In this document: positions 25,695 through 31,191 of the stretch, one piece after another
Layout: each line of letters begins with the position of its first letter
Numbering within the stretch: position 1 is the first letter of the stretch
Notes under the pieces: generated by a model
The model's input: the letters and a program-made list of their open reading frames with translations, nothing else
Told to the model about the DNA's origin: nothing
The model's database searches: none
Assembly (NCBI GenBank): GCA_034508935.3
Contig: CM067443.1
Coordinates: forward strand, 4,871,472 to 4,935,471
Length of the DNA stretch: 64,000 nt
Direction: 5' to 3'
Origin: Berghia stephanieae
Taxonomy: Eukaryota; Mollusca; Gastropoda; Nudibranchia; Aeolidiidae
Translations under genes and position numbers: made by a program

Positions 25695-28600
25695 GAAACA
25701 GGTTGCAGCGACAGTGCTGGACAGCAAAGCAACACAGTTTCAAGCTCAAGGAAAAAAAAAACAAACATGATGCTGGCTAAACAGGGGTCCATCAGATGAG
25801 ATGCAAGTACAATGCCTTATTCCTTCATCTCACTACCATAGAAGTGCCTGATGCGTGATACTGGATGCTGGCTTCCAAAGGGTATACCCAATCCACCCCA
25901 CTTTCAGATTCAGCACTGTAATATCCCTAAAAAGAAATAAAATGGATACCTGACATAAATTATGTTTTCTTTCTTCAGGTAAAGAACTATGGCCCAGGTG
26001 TCATTTCTGAGTCCTACATCACCATCTACTGGCCTTATGAAGTGGCAGGAAGCGATGGCAGTAATGGGAAATACCTTCTCTACTTGATGCGTAAGCCAAA
26101 GGTAGGCAAGAATGTAAGGCTTTTAGAAATTCATCTAATACAGACCTCATTTTGTGCTTTTTAAATTATCTCTTCTATAATACCAGCATACCTCACAGAC
26201 ATGTTATAACTTTTCAATGTTCATGTCGCTGTTGAAATTCACCAACAAATGTATTGTTTTAATTATTTATTTCCTGAATGATTGTTTTGATATTGAAAAC
26301 AACAAATAATTGTTTGACACGAGTTTTTTACACCATATTGTATGAAATAAATAACAATGTGAAATTGAATGTAAGCTTCAATTTAATATACGAAAACATA
26401 AAATGGACGTTTCGGGTTTCCCCTTATCAACAAAACAGGATGAATGAAACACTACAGACGAATGAGATAATTTGGTAGTTATTAATAACAACGCCACTAC
26501 CGCATTATCTCATTCGTCTGTAGTGTTTCATTCATCCTGTTTTGTTGATAAGGGGAAACCTGAAACGTCCATTTTATCTGTTTTCATAAATTAAATTGAA
26601 GCTTACATTCAATTTCACATTGTTATTTATTTCTTTGAGCTTAGAGCAGCAACATTTACATATATTATGAATCACGATACATTTGATGGCATCACTTTCT
26701 TCCCTAGATAAGTGGTTCTGTGAAAGTCCAGTGTAATGACAAAGACATTGAGCAGTATGTCAATCCTCTCAACATTCGGGTAAGTTAGAAAAAAAACTAC
26801 AGGGCTGCCGAGTCTGTCTACTGGATGTTTTTTGTCATATTATGTTTGTTTCTTATTAGTCTTTGTACCATTAGAGGTGCTAATAGTTTGAAAATTACTC
26901 AATGTGTCCAAAAGTTTGTATGTCTTGATTCTTTGTTTACAACATTGACTGAATAAGTGAGTCTAGGGGGTATAAAACTAGAAAAACGTTTTTTATTGAC
27001 ATGAAAGGATGAATTCTGAATTCTTTGGTCTAAAACAAATTTAAAATGAGATTAGTCATTGTTATGGCTTTATTCTTTACAAGGAGCAGTCAAAAAGTAA
27101 TGGAAGTGGTTGTATAGTTCAAACAAGATTTGACATACTGACATGTATTATAACTCTAATTGAAATTAAGGATCTCAGGGTCAAGTTCCTATTGTGCAGC
27201 TATATGGTCTAATGGTATGACTCATCGGATCAGACGGTCCAGGGTTCGAGGTCCAGCGAGAAGGCTCATATTCTGTAATTATATTCAGATGTAAACTGAG
27301 TTCCTGGCCATTAACATCATTGTCTCTGTCGGAAAAATTGTAATATCGCCTGTCTAACAGGCGTCATCTTATCTTGTCCTACGTGTTAAGTGTTGCTGTT
27401 GGTTAGGGACTCCTTGTAGAGTGCTTTGGGCATAGATATTGCACTGTATAAATGCTTAGTTATTTGTTCCTGGGGTAAATAATAAGAAATATTCCAAAAT
27501 CTGTGAGTCTAGCATAAAAAGAACAGCAGAAATAGCTTATTCATATTTCTTTAGATGAAAATTTGTTTATTTTTTAGATCAGATATTTTTCCATTGCACT
27601 GTCAGTATTTGAGCTTTTCTTTAAAAATCTAATACCGAGGCTTGGTTGCTATTTTTTACCTTTAAAAACTAGTATGCAAAAGCAATGTATGATGATTTTC
27701 CTTTAAAGTCATTGAGCCGACCACTTTTTGCCTTTTAATAAGATTTAAGCTACCGGCTTAGACATACAATTCTTTGACTTAAACTTCATTAATTTAATAA
27801 TTAGTCTTTATGAAAAAGACGCAAATATCTAGTCATGGTTTGGTGGACTTGGGACTATGAAATAATCTAACTTAAAGGCAAATCAAATCTTTGTCAATCT
27901 CAAACTTTGAATGTTTTGACCACCTTTGGATAAAGCAGATTTTTTTTTTTTTGTTCCTTTTAAACAGGAGGTGAGGGAGACAGAACCAGAAGCAGTTCAA
28001 GACCCCAGCAATATTTTATTTCCTTACAATGAAGCCACCGGTGGGGACAAATCCAATTCTTCTAGCACAGTCCCCAAGTCAAGAACCAAAAGACAAGCGG
28101 AGGCAAAGAAAAGAAGCAGTGGATTTGTCATCATGGTGAGAATTATGATTTAGATCTTAGTAACTGAGCTGATTGTGTCTAACCCCCTGTAGCTGTTCTA
28201 TCCGTGCCCATGAACGAGACACGGAGGCTGGGTTTTCTGTGATGAAATGTTTTTGAGTGAAAGATGTTATTTTATTTGTTGTAAATATCCATGAGTCCCT
28301 AGAAATCACGGAAGTATTTCACTATCAGTGGAGACCTTGGGCCAGCGAAACTTTGGATGGGCCTCTAGATTAAGATAGAATAGATACTGTGTGCTTGGCT
28401 AAGAAACTCACAACATTGCCATCCAGAAATATAATGGACCAACACACAAAACTATGTATAGCCTTGAAGGTTTATAGTCTGCTTAATACAGTTTAGTGAG
28501 AATTACTAATAAAAATGGATAGCAAAAAAAAAAAAACAATTACAAAGACCTGAGTGACGTCAACTGTGTTATGTCTATTTGGTATATCATTATATACACA

Positions 28601-30381
28601 TAATCCATTGTAGAGTTGCATGGACAAGACAGCCAAGTGTTTTGAATTCAAATGTAAACTGGGCAAGCTGGAGCCAGGCGTGGGTTGGGTACAGATCACC
28701 ATGGACTCAAGGCTCTGGGAAAGTACTCTCTTGTCTGTAAGTTGTCCTTCCATTTTGTTTTTACTATATGACTTACGAAGTTGCTGCCATTTTCTCATTC
28801 AAGAAAATTTCAAGTAGCGGAGCTTGCAGTGGAAAATTGTAGAATGTATGAGATTTTAATTTGAATAAGAAGAAAGAAGCAATATTTAGAATTGATAATC
28901 TTCAAAGTGAGTCTGCTATATATAAAAAAAAAATAAATAAATTCCCTTTATTCATCCCTAAAGGGAAATTTTTCTTTAGGGTCTATTCCAAGGGAAGACT
29001 GGAATAACCCAGGCGTCAGCCGCAGTGCAGCGCTGCAAATTGAGCTAAGGCTAGGTGACTTGCTCAAGGCCACACAATGTGGCGGGTAGTCGAACTCGGT
29101 ACCTTTCAGGTACGAAGCAAAGACTGTACCGCTGAGCCACGCAGTCCCATAAAGGCCAATATTTTTGGATAATATAAACTACAAAGCGACATAAATTGAA
29201 ATAAAATTGAATTAAAAGGCATGGGCAACAGACTTGAATTGAAACTGTTAGAAGAGTTGTTTTTCTTAACCCAAAGAATGAAACCATTTGATTGTCTTTT
29301 TAAGTCAGACATGACATAGCTGTGTATGTTTCAAAGGGAATTAAAGATACATGATCTAGGAGTGTAAGAATGTAAGGAAGAAAACATTTGTTAGAAGAGT
29401 CTTTCTTCCAATGAAACATTCATCAGGGTTTGATATAACATAAATGTACAATATTAAAAAGATTATTCTTATCTCGTTCACCTTTTCCCTTCCCTCATGA
29501 CTCTGAAATGTTCACTTTTTCTCTTTCTTGTTCATATCTTTCATTACACAGGACTATCGTAAGGCAACGGATGTCCAAATTATCTCATTCGGTAACTTAA
29601 CCCTCCCCAAAAATTCCATGATTCAACAAACAGATACAAGCAACGACTATCAAAAAGTAGGTCATTTTTTATCTGGTCAATTTTTTAAAAAATTGTTTAC
29701 AAATTTTATTGTATATTTTAAATTCTATGTATTCGTTTTATTTTAAGTTATAAATTTCTTATAAAAACCAATAATGCTATTCATCGCCAAACATTTTTCC
29801 ATTATTTTTATTCATTACTATATTAATTTATGTTAACGCAGGCCATCACAAGAGCTATTCCAGACTATAAAGAGATATCAGGCCAGAAGATCAAATGGTG
29901 GATCATCCTAGTGGCTGTCATCGTAGGCATCATCTTGCTTCTTGTTGTCATTTTGATTTTGTACAAGGTAAGATTATGAGAGGCTTTTCACATTTGGAAG
30001 ATGCATTTTTTCAATATCTTTTTTTTTTCCATTTAAAATAAATAACTTCAATTTTCTAAGTAATTGATGCAAATCAAACCCGCTTGTGGGGGTTACCTCT
30101 TAATAGCGACCATCTGTACTAATAGCAGAGGTTTACTGCTCCAATAGAATTTAGAAACATTCTATGTCATTTTTAAATGTTGTCAAGAAATTGTTTTCAC
30201 AGAGAATTCAAACTAGGCTCAGACTGTCTTGTTTTCAGTTAAAAAATAAAATAAAGAAGTATATCTCTGAATGAGTTTATTTAATTTCTTTTTGGATACA
30301 TTTTTCTCCTTTCTCCATGACACTATGATTTCAAATCTTCGTTTTCATATTTGTAATCTTTCCAGAACGTTCTAATTCTCT

Positions 30382-30454
<73 letters not shown>

Positions 30455-30482
30455 TCTCTTCTCTCTCTCTCTCTCTCTTCTC

Positions 30483-30538
<56 letters not shown>

Positions 30539-30605
30539 CTCCCTCTCTCTCTCTCTCTCTCTCCTCTCTCTCTTCTCTCTCTCTGTCTCCCTCCTCTCTC
30601 TGTCT

Positions 30606-30636
<31 letters not shown>

Positions 30637-30640
30637 CCTC

Positions 30641-30683
<43 letters not shown>

Positions 30684-31191
30684 TCTCTCTTTTGATTTGA
30701 TTGATAGAAGTCTTAAACACACTTGTACATTGTTGGAACATTTTACTAACTGTACTTCAGATCTCATCGTCAAGGCCACTTGTCTAAAGCAGCCATTAAA
30801 AAAAATAAACAAAGTTTTCCACTAAAAGCAGAAATTTTGAACGTACTTGATTAATAAAGAGACCTGCCTTATATTTATATAAGATTTCGATGTTTCATCA
30901 TTTTATCTTTTAATTATGCAATAAATTAAACATTTCCTGTTCATGTCATCTTTCGTTTTTAGGTTAGGTATTTTCAATTCATAAGTAAAGTAAAAGCAAA
31001 ATCAATTTTTCTAGCCATCTTCATTTGTTTTAAATCCTCCATTTTTAGAATTCAAGAAGTCTTTAATAAATGTTGATATTTTATTTATTTAGGTTGGCTT
31101 TTTCCGACGGAAACGTCCTGAAGAGATGAAGATGTACAAAGCAGAGAAGAAACAACAAGCAATGTTGACGGATTATGATGATGGACTTTAA
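1..31191 (+). CDS. Integrin alpha subunit, 3' three-quarters (17 exons)
   Basis: Integrin alpha chains pair with a beta chain at the plasma membrane to bind matrix or cell-surface ligands and signal in both directions. Seventeen exons with GT-AG borders and compatible phases join into about 765 residues; family members run to roughly 1000-1100, so the signal peptide and first propeller blades lie upstream of the window. In order the product shows two FG-GAP blades with Ca2+ loops (DVNRDFYQD, DLDKNGYPD), beta-rich thigh and calf regions with paired cysteines, a basic cleavage site (RTKR), a stalk, one transmembrane helix starting WWIILVAV, and a cytoplasmic tail starting VGFFRRKR. No I-domain is seen in the part present. 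The cleavable heavy/light-chain form and the tail suggest the non-I-domain (PS/RGD or laminin-binding) group, but subtype is not resolved. Exons at 5852 and 13806 each need a 1-bp indel to stay in frame. Introns are heavily loaded with transposons. Confidence 0.95.
685..1214 (+). repeat. ~520-bp SINE-like retroposon (family A), divergent copy
   Basis: This copy shares with those at 39046, 41549 and 43595 the head CTCCCATAGTGG, the block gagggaaacagtcga, the block TTTTTTTCCTTGTAAATCAT, the block GTAAACATTTGAGTGT and the A-rich tail ccttaaaaaacaaaac. Flanks ttccccaaa (about 673) and ttcccccaaa (about 1216) look like an imperfect target duplication. It sits in the first visible integrin intron and is more diverged than the copies in the right half. 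Short open frames inside it are chance. Confidence 0.8.
1413..1507 (+). CDS. Integrin alpha exon (FG-GAP blade, second half)
   Basis: The acceptor is catcacag and the donor is caa|gtgagt. The exon completes the Ca2+ loop as DFVVGAPYEGNGAVYIYHG and continues QKDDPGFHVQFAQ. The VGAPYEG run is the classic end of a blade's Ca2+ loop. Incoming phase 1 matches the previous exon and outgoing phase is 0. Confidence 0.93.
1508..2459. other. Intron stretch with nothing recognised
   Basis: AT-rich intron between an integrin exon and the LINE at 2472. No gene, tRNA-like head, clear inverted repeat or microsatellite is seen. Short open frames around 2076-2336 occur on both strands and look like chance. 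Confidence 0.6.
2797..4449 (+). pseudogene. LINE endonuclease C-terminus plus reverse transcriptase N-part (frameshifted)
   Basis: The frame encodes the C-terminal half of an AP-type endonuclease: MGDLNAKIGRGRDG, then GPHGLGDRNERG, RNQIDFIAVSSR and the catalytic SDH in GADVDSDHVPVV. RT blocks follow: DGKATGPDEISVEVLK, SIPKKAGAVRCENFRTISL and the catalytic-palm start CFVDYKKAFDRVRHEEIL. Near 4385-4400 the frame is lost: the expected GVRQGCVASPDLFNLYQE is read in the +1 frame and joins the next frame at 4446. One single-base indel explains this. The N-terminal catalytic part of the endonuclease is absent. The domain order and wording match RTE-clade proteins. It is an inactive copy unless the shift is a base-call error. 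Confidence 0.88.
4446..5294 (+). pseudogene. LINE reverse transcriptase C-part and C-terminal domain
   Basis: This is the second frame of the same LINE. It carries the RT active-site box IRYADDTVLIA, then the conserved FKYLGSIVTTDGRCNRDI and the C-terminal LLYGCESWT and FFGHIVRKDKNEYL segments common in RTE-type proteins. The frame ends just before the GAA-rich 3' tail. It overlaps the previous frame by four bases because of the indel near 4390, so one original protein is split in two. Confidence 0.88.
5535..5785 (-). repeat. tRNA-headed SINE (family S3), degraded
   Basis: It shares atgtgctcaaagcgctttat (5568-5587) and the head-end block gcgagtgtcataatacataa with the copies at 20388 and 47509. 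The tRNA-like head is at the right end, so the element reads on the minus strand. It is diverged and has lost part of its middle. Confidence 0.65.
5852..6164 (+). CDS. Integrin alpha exon (last FG-GAP blade into thigh), with 1-bp frame break
   Basis: The acceptor is ttgttgcag and the donor is gagag|gttagt. It reads KIMASDLPDAFSKVISFGHS in the incoming frame, then GGMDLDKNGYPDLLVGAYES and the thigh start RPIIRLHPSMSVSPTLVDLK in a different frame. The switch lies at about 5912-5923, in ctgtcggaggaatgg. The family pattern FGxSLSGGxDLDxNGYPD would need one more base there. Sequence on both sides is well conserved, including the Ca2+ loop, so a lost G in the assembly is more likely than a dead gene. 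Outgoing phase 2 fits the next exon (AG|C, Ser). Confidence 0.9.
6335..6575 (+). pseudogene. Possible LINE C-terminal remnant
   Basis: The open frame starting at 6335 reads KKYKDRPPMSIHTVLNRDLK and then KSKEDLIKLASTTKDRELWK. The pattern G-x-RPPxSxxxVLxRDxx followed by DRxxWK resembles the extreme C-terminus of many non-LTR reverse-transcriptase proteins. There is no RT core next to it, so it would be a short 3' fragment. It lies in an integrin intron and is not a host exon. The identification rests on a short motif only. Confidence 0.45.
6690..7490. other. Intron stretch, T-rich, nothing recognised
   Basis: AT-rich intron with several T runs (7201-7220, 7381-7410, 7450-7480). No coding or RNA gene is supported. 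Confidence 0.6.
7520..8130 (-). pseudogene. RTE-like LINE 3' coding fragment
   Basis: On the minus strand the frame ending near 7675 reads MIWPDKISNQDLHDRF, then SDRIKQRWKLLGHILRRDHN. This is the C-terminal domain that follows the RT in RTE-type elements (compare NIRWPDIITNEELHQK at 11081). Only this domain survives, with no RT core. It is an old 5'-truncated copy. Confidence 0.7.
8131..9480. other. Intron stretch with nothing recognised
   Basis: AT-rich sequence between the LINE fragment and the SINE at 9505. No coding region, tRNA-like box, tandem repeat or clear inverted repeat was noticed. Confidence 0.6.
9505..9665 (+). repeat. tRNA-headed SINE (family S1)
   Basis: The head has an A-box-like tagctcattaggtagag and a B-box-like ggttcgagcgc, 50-60 bases apart as in a tRNA. 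The body follows: tattctctattgtcttctgg, then cacttcatttcttgttttaa. The same head and body occur in the insertion at 11645-12100. It is not a tRNA gene, because acceptor-stem pairing is not apparent and the retroposon body follows directly. Confidence 0.75.
9666..10591. other. Intron stretch with nothing recognised
   Basis: AT-rich intron up to the acceptor at 10591. No gene or repeat family was recognised. Confidence 0.55.
10592..10763 (+). CDS. Integrin alpha exon (thigh)
   Basis: The acceptor is ttcatag and the donor is aag|gtatga. The split Ser codon is followed by IQQVPLVVYSLEAEKNRRIA and it ends DESVCVSEIALIK. It is a beta-strand-rich thigh segment with one cysteine that probably pairs with Cys in the previous exon. 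Outgoing phase is 0. Confidence 0.93.
10880..10990 (+). repeat. Retroelement 3' tail with AATAAA and ATCTT repeats
   Basis: The run aaatttcctttttatgggat is followed by gaataaagcatt and then imperfect ATCTT repeats (10960-10986). The same tail, aaatttccctttagggatgaa on the minus strand, ends the SINE at 28930-29155, and a similar one occurs at 59133-59165. It is the 3' end of a LINE or LINE-tailed SINE whose 5' part is not recognisable. Confidence 0.6.
11043..12225 (-). pseudogene. RTE-like LINE RT fragment, interrupted by a SINE
   Basis: On the minus strand 12212-12112 encodes LLTKVTEEATKTGLEINTGK-type RT sequence just past the active site. After the SINE insertion, 11633-11553 continues with REVDKFVYLGSIVSKGEE. 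The segment 11515-11081 carries LLYGSETWRVTKANTNKL, NIRWPDIITNEELHQK and IGHTLRKPASNITKQALEW, the standard C-terminal domain of RTE-type proteins. The endonuclease and RT core are missing, and the RT piece is broken by the insertion and a frame change near 11520-11550. It is an old 5'-truncated copy in an integrin intron. Confidence 0.85.
11645..12100 (-). mobile_element. Two-tailed (dimer-like) SINE inserted in a LINE, 11-bp target duplication
   Basis: The insertion is flanked by gatggtgttta at 11634-11644 and 12101-12111. Both ends of the insert carry the same ~58-bp block (11646-11703 and 12043-12099; core aagtgccagaagacaataga). Between them is a tRNA-like head on the minus strand (about 11800-11710) with A-box-like tagctcacacggtagag and B-box-like ggttcaaacccc. 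The 58-bp block is the SINE S1 body seen at 9605-9660. On the minus strand the layout is therefore body, about 240 bp of other sequence, tRNA head, body. This suggests a dimeric or template-switched retroposon that moved as one unit. Confidence 0.82.
12497..12788 (+). repeat. tRNA-headed SINE (family S2)
   Basis: The head has A-box tagctcagttggtagag and B-box-like gagatcaatcc. Then comes cacccagcagtgattgagta and a 3' region aataaactccagctccatgg. Flanking tcattttt at 12489-12496 and 12789-12796 is a likely target duplication. A second copy is at 21430 and a 3' fragment at 13640. Confidence 0.75.
12797..13639. other. Intron stretch, possible very old family-A fragment
   Basis: 12845-13045 weakly recalls family A (tcttggaatgagatta-like tgttctggaataaggttatt, then a T run and gtaaatt). 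The match is too weak to annotate firmly. The rest is featureless AT-rich intron with a TTTG run near 13310. Confidence 0.4.
13640..13780 (+). repeat. SINE family S2, 3' fragment
   Basis: The block aatcagactaaactccaatt, followed by tcatgtcttatggctctgat, matches the 3' region of the copy at 12497. No tRNA-like head is present. Confidence 0.55.
13806..13977 (+). CDS. Integrin alpha exon (thigh/calf border), with 1-bp frame break
   Basis: The acceptor is tctcacag and the donor is atcaag|gtaaaa. In the incoming frame it reads GEFDDKLNPIEFTFIFGLST and continues to DINQFPIL, then hits a stop. The expected continuation PGAKIEGHNDVAIK is in the next frame. The shift lies in 13927-13945, around ctggaaaccgggggccaaaa; one base too many in the G run would explain it. 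Flanking exon sequence is well conserved, so a homopolymer base-call error is favoured over decay. Confidence 0.9.
14719..14801 (+). CDS. Integrin alpha exon (calf-1 start)
   Basis: The acceptor is tattttcag and the donor is gccaa|gtaagt. It encodes IDFVKECGADQICKSDLQFE followed by TKLEEMA and a split Lys codon. The CGxDxxCxSDLQ pattern is typical of integrin alpha at the thigh/calf-1 border, where the two cysteines form a disulphide. Confidence 0.95.
15710..15760. repeat. AC microsatellite
   Basis: Imperfect (AC)n inside the 3' untranslated part of the LINE. Confidence 0.9.
15801..16055 (-). pseudogene. LINE C-terminal domain (separate frame)
   Basis: The minus-strand frame reads YRCLEGTAPSYLSELIERY, then SFSHFGPSIWNALPQSIRE and stops after TYLFRF. 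This is the standard end of CR1/L2-group proteins. It belongs to the same protein as the 700-residue frame upstream and is cut off from it by a frame change at about 16055-16085, where the expected IKFKACVLVYRCL run is split. Confidence 0.88.
16055..18157 (-). pseudogene. LINE endonuclease C-part plus reverse transcriptase
   Basis: The 700-residue frame begins in the endonuclease with MGDFNIDYFGN and carries HTIDHVITD and the catalytic SDHH (LISDHHLIVF). A basic linker follows with PWYNTEIK and RRRAERKWLKSRD. The RT core has VAHVKPLLKKPD, NYRPVSNLPFLSKILEKLV, QSAYRQHHSTETALVRV, LDLSSAFDTIDH, GVPQGSVLGPVLF and the active site YHQYADDTQLY. The wording of the YRPVSNLP and PQGSVLGP blocks is that of the CR1/L2/Rex1 group. 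The RT domain looks complete. The protein's start and end are in other frames, so at least two frame breaks separate this copy from an intact element. Confidence 0.92.
18158..18579 (-). pseudogene. LINE endonuclease N-part (separate frame)
   Basis: The minus-strand frame reads WLNHSYDDPIMKAITPEGF, then FPRIGRKGGGIAIIYNLSLF and FHCVYRPPPSQ. The RKGGGIAI and YRPP blocks are hallmarks of LINE AP-endonucleases. It runs into MGDFNIDYFGN through a one-base frame change at about 18155-18175. The first endonuclease motif before W-L-N is not seen. Confidence 0.85.
18837..18990 (+). CDS. Integrin alpha exon (calf-1)
   Basis: The acceptor is acatttag and the donor is gag|gtgtgt. It encodes DDEGSYELLIKEKKNEILVD, then IKLENKGEAAYLTRVFIQK and FLETDKE. 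The pattern N-x-G-E-x-A-Y-x-T is the usual calf-1 strand motif of integrin alpha chains. It starts with the last base of a split Lys codon. Confidence 0.95.
19557..19726 (+). CDS. Integrin alpha exon (calf-1)
   Basis: The acceptor is tgatatag and the donor is caatac|gtaagt. It encodes ESLLVTCQNDGDHMIWCDQI, then GNPFRTDDAVAFKVRLNIPK and ITAWVNT. The C-x-x-GNP motif is the standard calf-1 signature. Outgoing phase is 2. Confidence 0.95.
19801..20035. repeat. AGT/GTA triplet microsatellite
   Basis: A ~235-bp interrupted (AGT)n block, purest at 19965-20022, within an integrin intron. Long poly-Leu, poly-Tyr and poly-Thr frames on the minus strand are artefacts of it. Confidence 0.97.
20388..20697 (-). 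repeat. tRNA-headed SINE (family S3)
   Basis: Read on the minus strand it starts with a tRNA-like head (gcggctatgtggtcttgtgg, then a B-box-like region with atgggtttgcacc) and ends with cctgtaaag/gcgctttgag-type sequence and an AT-rich tail. The tail end, with aaagcactttacaag on the + strand, resembles the 3' end of the LINE at 15602, as in SINEs that borrow a LINE's tail. Direct repeats aacatgta at 20380-20387 and 20698-20705 are the target duplication. Confidence 0.8.
20706..21425. other. Intron stretch with nothing recognised
   Basis: A purine-rich patch at 20980-21070 and T runs near 21105-21135 and 21320-21335. No coding or RNA feature is supported. Confidence 0.55.
21430..21720 (+). repeat. 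tRNA-headed SINE (family S2)
   Basis: The head is ggtatatcactcactggtag, then actgagatcaatcctgggtg. The body carries cacccagcagtgattgggta and gcaatagactagtggcctat, matching the copy at 12497. A T-rich and AT-rich 3' end follows. The A-box is degraded. Confidence 0.7.
21912..21995 (+). CDS. Integrin alpha exon (calf-1/calf-2)
   Basis: The acceptor is ttgtttag and the donor is gctgc|gtaagt. It encodes SSTETTPDGDKVIMKFRVIN then RADIGLAA. Entering phase 2 and leaving phase 2 fit the neighbouring exons. Confidence 0.93.
22331..22436 (+). CDS. Integrin alpha exon (calf-2 start)
   Basis: The acceptor is ctgtttcag and the donor is taccag|gtaaca. It encodes SVVPDKSILCEGEPRGASAI then DDEQDIGAPVKHNYQ. 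The GxxVxHxYQ ending is a recognisable calf-2 element (compare G-P-x-V-x-H-x-Y/F in other alpha chains). Confidence 0.93.
22437..24840. other. Long intron, mostly featureless
   Basis: AT-rich intron with T and TTTA runs (23230-23240, 23370-23430), a G run at 23425-23433 and A/T-rich sequence. No exon of the integrin or any other gene was seen on either strand. Confidence 0.55.
24940..25107 (+). repeat. Possible old retroposon 3' end (family-A-like)
   Basis: It ends with aagcgccttaaaaccactaa then an A-rich tail. This resembles the family-A ending gcaagcgccgtaaaaccctt. The upstream part is too diverged to align by eye. Confidence 0.4.
25320..25600. repeat. Pyrimidine-rich tract ending in CTT microsatellite
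   Basis: The + strand is almost free of A from 25360 and finishes in a pure (CTT)n run at about 25527-25600. Long low-complexity open frames on both strands here are artefacts. Confidence 0.95.
25634..25693. repeat. 60-bp uninterrupted G run
   Basis: Sixty consecutive G on the + strand, 33 bases after the CTT block. Such runs are rarely called to exact length, so the true size is uncertain. It lies inside an integrin intron, where the transcript would carry it as poly-G. Confidence 0.95.
25979..26101 (+). CDS. Integrin alpha exon (calf-2)
   Basis: The acceptor is ttcttcag and the donor is ccaaag|gtaggc. It encodes VKNYGPGVISESYITIYWPY, then EVAGSDGSNGKYLLYLMRK. The V-x-N-x-GP-x-x-x-x-x-x-x-x-x-x-WPY motif is a strong calf-2 signature. 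Confidence 0.96.
26344..26633. repeat. 290-bp near-perfect foldback element
   Basis: Left arm 26344-26471 and right arm 26504-26633 are reverse complements over about 128 bp with few mismatches (for example gtaagcttcaatttaat against attaaattgaagcttac). The loop is ~32 bp. It contains no coding sequence. It looks like a foldback-type or palindromic MITE, or an inverted duplication; target duplications are not obvious. It lies in the intron between exons 26101 and 26708. Confidence 0.92.
26708..26779 (+). CDS. Integrin alpha exon (calf-2)
   Basis: The acceptor is cttccctag and the donor is attcgg|gtaagt. It encodes ISGSVKVQCNDKDIEQYVNP then LNIR. It is phase 0 on both sides. The C in VQC pairs with a later calf-2 cysteine in related proteins. 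Confidence 0.92.
27195..27460 (+). repeat. tRNA-headed SINE (family S3), + strand copy
   Basis: The head is ctatatggtctaatggtatg with B-box-like agggttcgaggtcc. It is followed by ctgagttcctggccattaac, cctgtctaacaggcgtcatc and the tail tagagtgctttgggcataga, all reverse complements of the copies at 20388 and 47509. Confidence 0.78.
27968..28135 (+). CDS. Integrin alpha exon with proprotein cleavage site
   Basis: The acceptor is ttaaacag and the donor is atcatg|gtgaga. It encodes EVRETEPEAVQDPSNILFPY, then a hydrophilic Ser/Asn/Lys-rich linker and SRTKRQAEAKKRSSGFVIM. RTKR fits the furin-type R-X-K/R-R pattern that separates heavy and light chains in the non-I-domain alpha subunits; a second basic cluster, KKR, follows six residues later. 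It is phase 0 on both sides. Confidence 0.94.
28376..28579 (-). repeat. TIR MITE (family M1), minus-strand copy
   Basis: It carries acaacattgccatccagaaa, gaccaacacacaaaactatg, acagtttagtgagaattact and gacgtcaac in the order of the other M1 copies (55957, 56931, 58240, 60654). The terminal tatagatag-type repeats are degraded. Confidence 0.8.
28614..28736 (+). CDS. Integrin alpha exon (light chain, calf-2)
   Basis: The acceptor is ccattgtag and the donor is ttgtct|gtaagt. It encodes SCMDKTAKCFEFKCKLGKLE, then GVGWVQITMDSRLWESTLLS. The C-x-x-x-x-C-x-x-x-x-C pattern and the S-R-L-W-x-S-T run match the alpha light chain near the membrane. Confidence 0.95.
28930..29155 (-). repeat. tRNA-headed SINE (family S4) with LINE-like tail
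   Basis: On the minus strand the head is ctgcgtggctcagcggtaca with B-box-like cgagttcgactacc. The tail is aaatttccctttagggatga, then ataaagggaatttatttatt, which matches the retroelement tail at 10880-10985. The body contains cagtgcagcgctgcaaattg on the + strand. Confidence 0.72.
29552..29656 (+). CDS. Integrin alpha exon (membrane-proximal ectodomain)
   Basis: The acceptor is attacacag and the donor is caaaaa|gtaggt. It encodes DYRKATDVQIISFGNLTLPK, then NSMIQQTDTSNDYQK. NLT is a potential N-glycosylation site. It is phase 0 on both sides. Confidence 0.93.
29842..29967 (+). CDS. Integrin alpha transmembrane exon
   Basis: The acceptor is ttaacgcag and the donor is tacaag|gtaaga. It encodes AITRAIPDYKEISGQKIKWW followed by a strongly hydrophobic run of about 23 residues ending LILYK. 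The P-W/W-W-I-I-L entry into the helix is typical of integrin alpha chains. Confidence 0.96.
30379..30690. repeat. CT microsatellite (~310 bp)
   Basis: Interrupted (CT)n in the last intron, with short CC, TT and GT interruptions. Arg/Glu-rich open frames on the minus strand are artefacts. Confidence 0.97.
31093..31191 (+). CDS. Integrin alpha last exon (cytoplasmic tail)
   Basis: The acceptor is tttatttag. It encodes VGFFRRKRPEEMKMYKAEKK and ends TDYDDGL before the stop TAA at 31189-31191. GFFRR is a variant of the GFFKR motif that clasps the beta tail and binds cytoplasmic regulators in known integrins. The tail of 32 residues is of normal length. Confidence 0.97.
   Translation, partial: VGFFRRKRPEEMKMYKAEKKQQAMLTDYDDGL

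Noticed and set aside
25280-25792. Open frames of 88-166 residues with poly-Phe, poly-Gly, poly-Pro or poly-Glu
   Set aside because: They come from the CTT repeat and the G run; all frames on both strands are open there.
30331-30812. Arg/Glu-rich frames of 136-146 residues
   Set aside because: CT microsatellite read in two frames; the host coding exons lie on either side.
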